Below, piece by piece: positions 47,901 through 57,639 of a stretch of 64,000 bases of DNA. Position 1 is the first letter of the stretch, and each line of letters starts with the position of its first letter. A program made the position numbers and the translations under genes. Source of the stretch: Silene conica (Eukaryota > Streptophyta > Magnoliopsida > Caryophyllales > Caryophyllaceae). The stretch spans positions 71,588,641 through 71,652,640 of the forward strand of contig CM055313.2 of NCBI GenBank assembly GCA_029255685.2, in the 5' to 3' direction. The notes beneath the pieces were generated by a model, which made no database searches, was not told the DNA's origin, and was given only the letters and a program-made list of their open reading frames with translations.

Positions 47901-48939
47901 ACCATGTCTCTATATCAAGTCGAGTGGGAGTAAGATTGTATTCCTAGTACTGTATGTCGATGACATACTCTTGATTGGGAATGACATACCTCTCTTATCT
48001 TCGGTTAAAGCATGGTTGAAAAATCATTTCCAGATGAAAGATCTGGGAGAGGCACAAAGAATTTTGGGCATCCGTATCTACAGGGATAGATCACGACGGA
48101 TGTTGTCTCTCAGTCAGGAGTCTTATATAGAGAAGATTCTGGAGAGATTCAGTATGACGAACTCCAACAAGGGGTTCCTTCCCATGACTCCTGGGCTTCA
48201 CTTGAGCAAGACTCAAGAAGCTAAGTCAGTGGAAGAGAAAGAGCGCATGAGTCGGATTCCTTATGCCTCGGCAATAGGATCGATCATGTATGCCATGATA
48301 TGCACACGTCCAGACGTTGCATATGCATTGAGTATGACCAGTCGATTCCAAGCTCATCCAGGTGAACCACACTGGATGGCCGTGAAAAACATTCTTAAGT
48401 ACCTACGGAGGACTAAAGATTGGGGATTGACTTATGGAGGCGACTCAACGCTCTGCGCCACGGGTTACGCAGATGCTAGCTTCCAAACAGATCGAGATGA
48501 CTCGAAATCTCAGTCTGGATTTGTCTTTACTCTTAATGGCGCTGCTGTCAGCTGGAAAAGTTCTAAACAGAGTGTTACAACAGATTCTACGACTGAGTCC
48601 GAGTACTATGCCGCCTCAAAAGCAGCTAAGGAAGCAATATGGATGCGTCAATTCTTACAAGGACTATCAGTAGTGCCTAGTTCGAATGACCCAATCACCG
48701 TCTATTGTGACAATAGCGGTGCCATCTTCCAAGCTAAAGAGCATAAGTCTAGCAGCAAGGCTAGGCATGTACAACGGAAAGCTCATCTAATCAGAGATTA
48801 CGTGGAGCAAAAGGAGATTTTTATTGAAAAGATCGCTACGGATGACAACATAGCTGATCCTCTCACAAAAGCATTACCACGTGATAAGCATGAAGGGCAC
48901 ATTCATTCCATGGGAATTGGATGTGTTCCTAAGTTGTAG
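44908..48939 (+). CDS. Copia Gag-Pol polyprotein, copy 2
   Basis: 1343 aa in one frame; looks whole. Gag occupies about residues 1-275, with the zinc knuckle C279-C282-H287-C292. The protease has DTG at 331-333. Integrase follows, with its H466/H471/C497/C500 zinc site and catalytic D527, D590 and E626 (DD35E). Reverse transcriptase carries YVDD at 1016-1019. RNase H follows, with TGYADASF, STTESEYYA and VYCDN. The order protease-integrase-RT is what defines Ty1/Copia. The ATG is the first in frame after the leader and is shared with copy 1. A single long polyprotein is usual in plant Copia elements. Confidence 0.96.
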   Translation: MAGEDPMPSAKLARESWLKAFMDSMNQSTRLRNDGSNFSDWEAALRNAAIADEKLKFLTEPIPAHPGTGARANDVRAHSDFVMEAGAIKNVLIYAMESNLQRRFITHGANKIFTTLTNEFSKAPRIVSYEHTCRFFEAKLQKGQAVSPHILNMIENIEKLETLNCKISENIIVDRMLHSLHDGFALFRANYYMNDMKKTPHELHSLLVQTEKDLKLSGSLKQDVLMISSKGKGKGKAKAQGDLAVGRPRFKKPGFAKSGPGESSNSQGKTKSKDTSMECHHCHKTGHWRRSCPVYREDIKAGRVTPVGMSSSSFIHMIEINHASCGTWVLDTGCGSHLYNHVQGLRNQEPLIKGEVDLRVGNGARVAAVSKGTYVIQLPSGFELFLYNCYYVPSLSKNIISVSALDKLGFSFVIENNSCIFSLHNMIYGKAVSMNGIYVLDQTTEILHVNNKRIKVGDKDQTYLWHCRMGHINEKRVKQLIQNGAITPFDFESYGTCESCLIGKMTRISFKGVGMRVADLLGLIHTDVCGPMSINAREGYRYFITFTDDLSRYGYVYLMKRKSESFDKFKEYLNRVQNQLGRKIKALRSDRGGEYLSREFDQHLKDCGIVLQLTPPGTPQLNGVSERRNRTLLDMVRSMMSHTVVPDSLWGYALLSAALILNRSPSKAVDKTPFELWKGTVPNLSFIRVWGCEAYVKWRHEDKLGPRSVKTYFIGYPKGTFGHYFYSPTEQRVFVAASATFLEKEFLENKSSNRTFELSEVQEPTTEQPLEETVPSPEAAVDIPEEPRRSGRVSIPPDRYIGMVEEHDTDDVLLLEGNEPTTYKGAMTSSDSKLWLEAMQSEMDSMYENNVWNLVDLPAKVRPLQCKWLYKIKHAVEGQQDIHKARLVAKGFTQVPGLHYDEIFAPVVMLRSIRIILAIAAFHDYEIWQMDVKTTFLNGYLEEDLYMVQPEGFIDPAHPKKVCKLKRSIYGLKQASRSWNHRFDQVIKENGFIRSVEEPCLYIKSSGSKIVFLVLYVDDILLIGNDIPLLSSVKAWLKNHFQMKDLGEAQRILGIRIYRDRSRRMLSLSQESYIEKILERFSMTNSNKGFLPMTPGLHLSKTQEAKSVEEKERMSRIPYASAIGSIMYAMICTRPDVAYALSMTSRFQAHPGEPHWMAVKNILKYLRRTKDWGLTYGGDSTLCATGYADASFQTDRDDSKSQSGFVFTLNGAAVSWKSSKQSVTTDSTTESEYYAASKAAKEAIWMRQFLQGLSVVPSSNDPITVYCDNSGAIFQAKEHKSSSKARHVQRKAHLIRDYVEQKEIFIEKIATDDNIADPLTKALPRDKHEGHIHSMGIGCVPKL

Positions 48940-49801
48940 TACTCTTTTATGAATTCATGTAATAATTCATTTTCTCGTGTACTCTATTCAACCTTATTGT
49001 TATGATATAAAATGTTTTGTTTCTCATGTGGAATTGTACGCCAATTTTGAACACCACAAAGTGAACTGATTAACATTACATCGTTTTGGTCCTTGATTAC
49101 CCACTTGAGCTGATAACTCAGGTAATCATTTTGTGACGTTGGTTGATGGTGGGTTCAACGAGCCATAAGTCACGTGGATGACTGACCAATCACAAAGGCG
49201 AGTTATACGGATATCTCGTAGGACACCCCGTGACATCGTTATGGAGTCCTAAATGTTTTATAACATTGGGTGCCAGGTCGTGGATAGGACCTCCATAGTG
49301 TTCCTTAGAGTCGAGTCTTTTGACTTTCAACTGTTTCTTGAGATTAAGACAGATTTTGGGTAACTTTGGTTTCTTTCCCACGGTCACCGTAACAGGGGCC
49401 AAGAGGATTTTTTCTGGGTTATTTCATGCTGGGCGATATCGGCAGGATTCGAGTTGAGGGAAATATCCAAACCCTTATCAGGATTTTATCATTTCTCAGG
49501 GCCACTCGAGGAGTAGTAACTGAAATGCATGGCCATGCTCGAATACAGATTCGTTTTATCAGTTAAGTTACTCTCTAGTCGGGGAAACCACTCTTGATAC
49601 AGATCGCTTGTGAGATACGACCTTTGCGAATGCGGATTTGCAAATTGTCTTACATTGAGTGGGAGAAATTTTAAAAGGATATGAGATTCGGTTATCGCAC
49701 CTACACTTGTACGGACAAGTGGGAGTTTGTTGGAGATTGTGTCCTCCACATGTAGTGTGATAACGTCATTGAACATACCCTTGTACGGACAAGTGGGAGA
49801 T
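48940..49801 (+). other. Copia copy 2 3' region with two PPTs
   Basis: Noncoding, 0.86 kb. The sequence CTTGTACGGACAAGTGGGAG occurs twice near the end. The first copy is followed at 49728 by TGTTGGAG and the second at 49802 by TGTTGGGG, where this copy's LTR begins. The two sites are 74 bp apart. Confidence 0.9.
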
Positions 49802-50799
49802 TGTTGGGGCTGGTGTCCTTGACAATTAAGTACAATGACTTATTAAATCTCTTTAAGGATCACAAGGGCATACTTCTGTATTATTACCAGTTGATCCACG
49901 TTTATCAATAACGGTTGGCTTGCTAGATAAGTTTGACGTTATTGTCATACGGATGGCGGTGGTCAACTGGTCCCTATACGTCACACCTATAGGACACGTT
50001 TGAGAGATGTGAAGGTATGAAAATACAGTCACATTTTGCCGGATATGACTAAACGGTTAGTCAGAGGTATTGACTATTAAATTAGTCAATAAGATGTTGA
50101 GATTATTATTTAATACGGATTAAATAATTTTAGCTAATACGGATTACATGATTAATTCGTAAATTAAATATAAACGGTTATATTTAATTAAAATATTGTA
50201 TTCGCGTATTAATATAAACAGTTATATTAATTTGGGTAATTATACAATATCGTATTTTGTCAGACCATTATTAATATATCGACTATATTAATATCTGATA
50301 ACATGTTACGATTTATAATTAAAAATACCGCGAACAACTTAAAGCTAAATGGGTCGAATCACGAACCAGAATAAGGTAAGAGTGGAAAGCCCACTCCTAC
50401 CCTACTTAGGGTATTTCGGCCGAAACAACTACATAAGGAGGTGGACTCTCCTTATGTTAGTTACTCTTGTTGCACTGTAAAATAATCTCAGGGTAAAATT
50501 AGGGTTTGAGAGCATTCTTCTCCCAAAACCTCAGATCTCACATCTAAAACCTCAAGGGCTCTCCCTATATTGCAAGGCAATTGGAGAGGATTTCTAGCAC
50601 ACGCGGCCACGTCTCAAACTAAGTCTTGGGTGCAAGTTATAGGAGGGAATTTGCATTAATTCCTGTTCTTAGGCCTTTTGCGCGAGGACTAAAGGTTGTA
50701 CTTCTTTTCTCATGTTTTTAATCTTATGACGATATTCACAATTGCATATTTCATTATAATCCTGCAAATTTAGGGTGAATACGCGTTTTATTCCCCACA
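49802..50799 (+). repeat. 3' LTR, Copia copy 2 (short form)
   Basis: 998 bp, matching 42164-43161 with about two substitutions by eye. Followed by the AAATT duplication. Confidence 0.93.
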
Positions 50800-51056
50800 A
50801 AATTACCCCTCAACAACCAATTAAAATGAAACTAATTAGGTAAATTATTCATGTCGGGGTCTCATCGCACCCTAGTGAGAAAACTACTCACTAATCATAA
50901 AAAAGTTAACATAAACGTACTAAATACAACTCTAATAACAATATTAAATATGGTGAAAACAATAAAGATTGAAACTTTAAAGTAAACTAAACCAAACTAG
51001 ACAAATAACAATAACAATAATATCAAACACGACGAGAGTAAAAAAGATTGAAACCT

Positions 51057-51064
<8 letters not shown>
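50800..51064 (-). mobile_element. Old LTR-like sequence, piece 3 of 3
   Basis: Continues from 42163 on the far side of Copia copy 2 and runs to a (TA)n tract. No coding sequence. The three pieces sum to about 1 kb, a plausible LTR length; the outer end is not visible. Confidence 0.4.

Positions 51065-51106
<42 letters not shown>
51065..51106. repeat. (TA)n microsatellite
   Basis: About 42 bp of near-perfect TA at the left edge of the TA-embedded element. Confidence 0.95.
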
Positions 51107-51108
<2 letters not shown>

Positions 51109-51823
51109 TAGATTTGGGATCCTATGAGAACTATCAAGATAATGAGAACTATGAGAACCTCTCACAGCCCTTGGATCTTATACAAACGAAGGGCTGAGAT
51201 TACACTTACTCAACTGTCCAACCCGTTTCAGCCTTCAAATTTCTATCATCTGCCCTCCTCCTACTTTCCCTCTGCTCTCCTTCACAAACTTCCTCTTCTG
51301 TGATAACTTTTGTACATACTTCTTTCCTCATTCTCTTTGATCGAGCGTCCGTAGATCCAACTTCAATTTTGCTATATTCTCCGTGCTCGATGATTTCTTC
51401 ATTGATTTTTCTGATTTCGAGCAAATTACGATTTAGGTAATTCCTCAATTTCCCCAATTTATTTCTTGTTCCTCAATTTTTTATGAGTTTATGATTCAAA
51501 TTAGTTGGATTAAGGTTGTATTCTGATTTGTACTTTTTTATAATTTTGTAAGTGAAAAAAAAAAAAGAAAATCATATTGGGTTTAAGGACTATTAAAGAT
51601 TGTTTAATTTGGTTGAAGACTTTTAAAGATTGTTTCAATTAGTGGTAAAGATAGTCTTTTGTGGAAGTATGTGAATGTGACTAACTAGAAGAAAATTAAT
51701 TTAATTTTGGTTTACTATTTTTTTATTTATTTCTTATTTCTGATTTGTACTTCAAATTTCTATAATTAAGGTTGTATTTCTAATTTGTAGTTTTACTATC
51801 TTCCCTTAATCATCTTGTTGCTT

Positions 51824-51985
51824 CTGCCGAAACCGAAAAAAGATCCCAATAAACGGTCTGTTTTCCATCTTGCTTTAGAAAAAGCGGTTGACACGCCTAT
51901 CCGTCTTAAAGAGTTAAGGAAAGAAAACCGCAGTCAGGCCTATCAATTCATTTCTTACATTGCTTTGAGATGGCTTTGGCAATAA
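51824..51985 (+). pseudogene. Exon-like piece, origin unknown
   Basis: A clean 53-codon frame ending in TAA: LPKPKKDPNKRSVFHLALEK near the start, then TPIRLKELRKENRSQAYQFI and ALRWLWQ. Its composition is unlike the AT-rich surroundings and looks like a real protein. I do not recognise the family. Left of it (51180-51480) there is pyrimidine-rich, UTR-like sequence ending in a GTAATT donor-like site. Confidence 0.4.
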
Positions 51986-52309
51986 TTTTATTAGTAGTTT
52001 ACGGGAGTTCATTCACTCATTGTATGAATGTGTATTTTCTTTAACAGGTTTGTGGAATTGGAAAATTAATACATAGTGTTTCTCGATGTTGTTAATGATC
52101 GGTGCTATGACGACTAGATGTTGTTTTTGTTATACTATGGTTTTTGCTAGTCCTCTATTTTGTAAGCCAGGCTAGTATATTTTGAGAAGTTTGGTTGTTC
52201 GGCCATTTGAGATTTATTTGCATTTTTACTCTTAGAAGTGAAGACTGCACTTGAACATGAAATGTCTAAATTTTAGGGCATTATTCCCCTAGTTTTAATC
52301 TCGTCTCCT

Positions 52310-52780
52310 AAAAAAGGTTCATGAGATAAGGTTCCATGTGCATGGAATAAGATTCTATATGCATAAAATAAGGTTATATGTGCATGAAATAAGTGTTAAA
52401 TGAGCATTGGAATAAGGTCGGTTCTATGTTCATGAAATAAGGTTCCATGTGCATGAAATAAGGTTCTATATGCATGAAATAAGGTTCTATGTGCATCAAA
52501 TAAGGTTCTATGTGCATCACATAAGATTCTCTGTGCATGAATAAGGTTATATGTGCATAAAATACGTGTTAACTGAGCATTGGAATAAGTATTTACGTTT
52601 ATGAAAGAAGGTTTCATGTGCATGAAATAAGACTCTATATGCATGAAATAAGGTTCTATATGCATGAAATAAGTGTTAAATGAGCATTGGAATAAGGTTC
52701 CATTTTCATGAAATAAGGTTCCATGTGCATGAAATAAGGTGTTATATGTATGAAATAGGGTTTTATGTGTATTAAAAAGT
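52310..52780. repeat. 21-bp tandem array
   Basis: About twenty imperfect copies of a 21-bp unit such as GCATGAAATAAGGTTCTATGT. A variant block, AAGTGTTAAATGAGCATTGG, recurs at about 52390, 52564 and 52672, giving a higher-order pattern. Short frames here read the repeat and are not genes. Confidence 0.93.
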
Positions 52781-52861
52781 TCTTCAGTTGCATATTATTT
52801 AGGCAGCCATAACTATATGATATGCCGTTATTTCATACTCGTATTTATTTATCGTATTTTA

Positions 52862-52933
52862 AAGGCTATTAGCTTAATGGTAAAGCAATGTGCAAATTTT
52901 GCACAAAGATATGGGTTCGACTCCCATATAGCC
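52862..52933 (+). ncRNA. tRNA-like sequence 1
   Basis: 72 nt that fold as a tRNA cloverleaf: acceptor AGGCTAT/ATAGCCT (7 bp), D arm GCTT/AAGC with a GG in the loop, anticodon stem TGTGC/GCACA, 5-nt variable loop, T arm ATGGG/CCCAT with loop TTCGACT. The A box and B box are good. The anticodon loop AAATTTT lacks the universal U33 and the whole arm is a palindrome, so it is unlikely to be a working tRNA. It pairs with a second copy at 53193-53260 in the opposite orientation. Confidence 0.55.
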
Positions 52934-53192
52934 TATTAAATAACAATTCACATGATTGCAATTTATCGAGATGCAAACGCTAAAGTACAAGTTGTACAAC
53001 TAAGATTAAGCATGTCATTATCATACATGTTCAAAGACTAGCATGGAAACTGTTATAAAAGAAACTATGAGCTTTGTAGTGATTAGAAGTACAAAGACTA
53101 GTATAAAAGTTCAAAGACAAGCATGCCATAGGGGATGTAATAACTTGTCGGTCTTTGACAATCTAAATGTAAAAGAAACACTAGTATTTCAT

Positions 53193-53260
53193 AGCCAATA
53201 TGGGATTCGAACCCACATCTTGTGCATTGCACAATGCTCTTCCATTTAAGCTAATTGGCT
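53193..53260 (-). ncRNA. tRNA-like sequence 2
   Basis: 68 nt on the minus strand: acceptor AGCCAAT/ATTGGCT (7 bp), D arm GCTT/GAGC, T arm GTGGG/CCCAT with loop TTCGAAT. The anticodon arm is a perfect hairpin, TTGTGC-AAT-GCACAA, with no normal 7-nt loop. It resembles sequence 1 across the D arm, the TGTGCA hairpin and the T arm, but its acceptor stem differs by compensated changes. Confidence 0.55.
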
Positions 53261-53729
53261 TTCAAAATAAGTAGATCAAGCATAGAGCTCCGAAAAAAGT
53301 CGTCCTTTAGAAGAACGTAATCCATGAGATATGTTTACCACCCTTTAAACATAACAAAAATAGAATGGTAAACAGATGAGCACAACATGCCCAAAATGTA
53401 ATTGATAAATAAAAGACCGGATGGAGGGAGTATTTACAGATTTTGACTTCCCTATTTCCCCCTACATCATATTTGTAAGCTATAACTTCATAGCAAATAT
53501 CACATTTTCATCATCTATACTTATGCATATAGTTGCTTCTACTTCGACAAACCAGTTTGAAAAACAAACTGGTACAAGACAATTGATGTATACACATAAA
53601 AATTATCGGAATTCTGCAACAGAAGGGGCGACTAATCAGAATACTAGTCTAAAAAATTAATGAGTCTGGAAAAATTGAATGATCATCTGCCTTCTACTCA
53701 ACGGACAGTTTTCATTTTCAGAAAGGCCA

Positions 53730-55216
53730 CTAACAAATACAAATTGTACAACACTCACAAATATACACATTATTACGAGAATCACCCGTAATCAATTCAT
53801 GTCTTTCAGCCTTCCCAGAGCCTAACCTTGTAGATACATCATCAGAACTCAAAGATGATTCAAGCTCTATAACATTACTTTTAGCACTTCTTTTAGCATA
53901 AGGTGGAGACAAAGGTCTTGACATGTAGCTCTGACTCCCATCCAAGGATTGGAAAGCAATTACTAGAATTCTTCCGACCTAAACGTTTGATGAACAATTA
54001 TAAATGCTTCAACAAAAAAGAGTAAGCAAAGTCGTATTTTAATTTGGCACAAACCTTGAATGCATCTTCACTAAAACATGAAAATATAAGTCCAATGAAT
54101 CCAGAATAAAAAAGCTGATACATTGCCTGAGTATGAACATCTGCACAGGGTAATAGTCCAAATTTAAGAGGTGACACTTAAAAACAAAGAGTATGAGTGT
54201 GAGTGTCCGCAACGCCTTACTTAATAGCATATTAGAAAATTTAGTTAAATTTTGGCTACTTAGAACAAGTTAGATAAAGTAGTAGTTATCCAACGACCAT
54301 ATATATGCCTTTTGTTACACTATGAAGGATTATGTACCCACCCCTCAGTAAAATCTAAACAAAAAACAGAGTAAGGCAAAAACAATGCAAATAAAATTAG
54401 ATGCATAGACCTTTAATTTAAGAGCATACACTTGTGTCATTTGTGCGTAATGAGGTGAAATAAAACGTTTTTCAGGTTTAATGTGGCAGACATTGGCTAG
54501 CCTAGTGCTCCTTGGCAACTTAATTTAAAACCCCCATGATCAACCACAATCTCAGACAATTTCCCATGAGTACGACTGAATTCCATCTCAAGCTCTCCAT
54601 GGTGGGCAAGTAAATACGTCATAAGCGTGCCTACAAAAACGGTTGTAACTCATTATATGAACTCTTAAAATTCTGCTCTTATGGGCCTTGCGAGATTTCT
54701 CAATCACCTACGCCAAAAATAATGTATGATGAAACCCGTCACGTTTCCTAGTTCCTACAGGTAGGATAGACAACACCAGCTAATGACAACCTCTCTACAA
54801 GATGATATTTACAATGTGACGACCTGTCACTTTGAAAGAAACTAAGAAGTGATGAAATCAAACGGGAACGTCTATCAGATACCGTGACTCCGTGAGTCAC
54901 TCTAAGAATATGTCTGCACTACAACGAGTTGGCGGTAGCATGACACGCAGTGATGAGTTTCTAAGGTTTGTTAGGAAGACCTTTCTAAGTCCAAACTCAC
55001 TTACGTAAAAATTTCAAGTCCCATATAAGGCATTCAAGTAAAATTCTTAAAATCAACCAATTTAACATACCAAACATCATAGATGTATTCAGATAGAAAT
55101 AAAGTAGTAGTTCAGACTCACCAACATGGGATGGCAAAACTAAACGGTTATATGCGGATAAGAATGGTACCATCCAATCACTCTAATTCTTCTTCCAATT
55201 GTAGTGCTCATCCTTA
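53730..55216 (-). pseudogene. BRCC36: BRCC36-like gene fragment (captured)
   Basis: Three exons in the correct order match plant BRCC36, the JAMM/MPN deubiquitinase that cuts Lys63-linked ubiquitin in BRISC/BRCA1-A complexes. Exon a, 55216-55122: RIRVIGWYHSYPHITV, then PSHV, ending at GTGAGT. Exon b, 54140-54055: DVHTQAMYQLFYSGFIGLIF..CFSEDAFK, ending at GTTTGT. Exon c, 53978 to about 53771: VGRILVIAFQSLDGSQ, then SNVIELESS. Acceptors and phases agree with a spliced gene. It is broken: the JAMM HSH is HSY, a stop follows ITV with a frame change, and the N- and C-terminal parts are missing. UTR-like sequence at 55290-55500 may be its 5' end. Confidence 0.85.
54521..54630 (-). pseudogene. Exon-like piece within BRCC36 intron
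   Basis: After a TTTTTGTAG acceptor, an open frame reads TLMTYLLAHHGELEMEFSR then THGKLSEIVVDHGGFKLS. It lies between BRCC36 exons a and b but matches no part of BRCC36 that I know, so it may come from a second gene. Family not recognised. Confidence 0.35.
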
Positions 55217-55646
55217 CTGTTGAGTTAATAACACAAACCATTCTATATCTTATATAAAATAAGTACAATATCATAAAAATCGAAACTTTACCTCGATTTT
55301 AAAGGCTCCATTGATTGAAGCAGAATCACAAGTCGTGAATCTGAGATCGTGTCGGAAGTTTGATTGAAACAAAATCGTGAGCGCCGAAAGTTTGATTGTC
55401 TAAGAATTAATCGGAAGCGAGCTTGTGAATCGCGATGGGAAGTGGAATCATTGATAGTAGAAGAGAGAGAAACTAAGATGATAGAGAACGAGATTTTAGG
55501 AAATAACCATGTAAGTTGGGTTTGGGGTCTGATTTTTTGGATTTCGTGTAAGTCAGGCCCATTTAAGAGTAGTCAGGTTAGAATTAGTCCAATTGTTAAT
55601 TGGTTCTCATGGTTCTCATTATATGGGTGGTTCTCACCGGATCTCG

Positions 55647-56149
<503 letters not shown>

Positions 56150-56234
<85 letters not shown>
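56150..56234. repeat. (TA)n microsatellite
   Basis: About 85 bp of TA at the right edge of the foldback MITE. Confidence 0.97.
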
Positions 56235-56236
<2 letters not shown>

Positions 56237-57371
56237 ACACTTATCTAGTTTAATTAACTTAATTAGTCGGTTAATAAAATACCGTCACAAAATAATTTAA
56301 ACAAATTAACCAAACTAATTAGATTACTTAAATTAGTTAACATAAATTAAACTAATACTAACTACTACCGCAATATACGAAAACAGAAGACAACACCGAC
56401 CCTTACAAAACCAAATCAAACAAACTAACCCAGAACCTTGGATAACCACCACAAGGATAACGCCAACAACCTGATTCCTCTAACTCGCTACATTATCCTT
56501 TCTTGCTCAAATAACAAAAGTACCCAGCACTCTTCGCAAATTGCATACACCACTGACATTCCCCATTACGACAACCGAGTCCAATAAACTAATTCAACAT
56601 CAACAAACACCACGAAACTGGAAACCAACCACAACTTTCGATTACCACCGCCATAACCACGACACCACTAATGCACTCCCCTCACCTTCACGACTTCCAT
56701 ACTACTCGCCAACTCTCGTGACTTCCTCGACAGCCATAGCACGACCTTAGCCTAGTTCGCGCACTACTCTGACGCTGGTGCACGAACCACCACTCACGAC
56801 CGTTACAGCACCACCAGAACCCTCGCCTTCATTCCCTTCTCACTGACCACGACTCACAGCCCTCATCCTAAGCATTCGACATACCCCTTTTACCCCGGTC
56901 TAAGACTAGCCTTAAACGGATACTAAAACGGTATAAACTCGAGAGAAAAGAGTTGCGGTGAACAAAACTTACCCGAGGTTGAAGACGATGAATATGTGGT
57001 GTGTGTATGCAGACGTCGTTTGAACGCAAGATAAAAAGGTTGGGGGCGGTGTACGTATGGCTATATGGGTTTTTAGGGTTCTGAAATAAAACATACCCCA
57101 AGTTACATATACGTATAACTATAATGAAATATAGAAATAACAATAATATAGAAATGTATGTATGGCTATATGGACTATTTGTTGCATTATAATAATATAG
57201 AAATATAATATAATAATAATGTAACATAGTATTATAATAATAATGTACGTGTTATTAGTATTATTATTGTGTGTACGTATATTAATAACTCTCTTAAGAA
57301 TCATCAACGATTAATATACGTATAATTATGACACAACGCATTATTATAACTATAAAATACGGGGTATTACA
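56235..57371 (-). mobile_element. Possible Ty3-type LTR fragment
   Basis: On the minus strand, TGTAATACCCCGTATTTTAT begins at 57371, a common Ty3 LTR start in plants. No matching end, primer-binding site or coding region was found to the left, so this is tentative. The sequence is AT-rich, with a more GC-rich stretch at 56640-56900. No gene supported. Confidence 0.4.
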
Positions 57372-57427
57372 GGCAGAGAATACACTTATGGATCTTTTTT
57401 TGAAGTTTTGTGTTTGAGTGTGTTTTC

Positions 57428-57635
57428 TGCCGAGTGGCCGACAGCCGGTTCACCAGTAGAGAGGACAAATGTTAGCATTCGCATGTTGTTTTGTATATAA
57501 CCGTGTTCCCTGCCGGGTGGCCGACAGCCGGTCCATCGGTAGGAAGGACATTTTAACATGTTTGCGAGATATTATATGTTGGCATGTGTTCCCTGCCGAG
57601 TGGCCGACAGCCAGTCCATTGACAGAGGACTCCTG
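57428..57635. repeat. 82-bp tandem repeat, three units
   Basis: CTGCCGAGTGGCCGACAGCC starts at 57428, 57510 and 57593 (periods 82 and 83), each followed by CGGTCCATCGGTAG-like and AGGAC sequence. Confidence 0.9.
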
Positions 57636-57639
57636 TTTT

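Larger units (their letters stand above)
42164..50799 (+). mobile_element. Ty1/Copia element, copy 2, looks whole
   Basis: 8636-bp insertion with target duplication AAATT (42159-42163 and 50800-50804). Parts: 998-bp 5' LTR, primer-binding site (43164-43175), leader with a CACTCGATCGAGTG array, one gag-pol frame (44908-48939), 3' region with two polypurine tracts, 998-bp 3' LTR. The LTRs differ at about two sites by eye, about 0.08-0.15 million years at common plant rates. It looks whole, with no break seen. Copia lineage not assigned; there is no env-like ORF. Confidence 0.95.

Noticed and set aside
52862-52933. Functional nuclear tRNA gene
   Set aside because: The anticodon loop lacks U33 and a purine at 37, and the arm is a perfect palindrome; kept only as tRNA-like.
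56541-56750. 69-aa Thr/Pro-rich plus-strand frame
   Set aside because: Low complexity, no homology recognised, and lies in probable LTR-derived DNA.
57119-57307. Ile/Tyr-rich minus-strand frames near 57119-57307
   Set aside because: AT-rich low-complexity sequence; no start context or domain.
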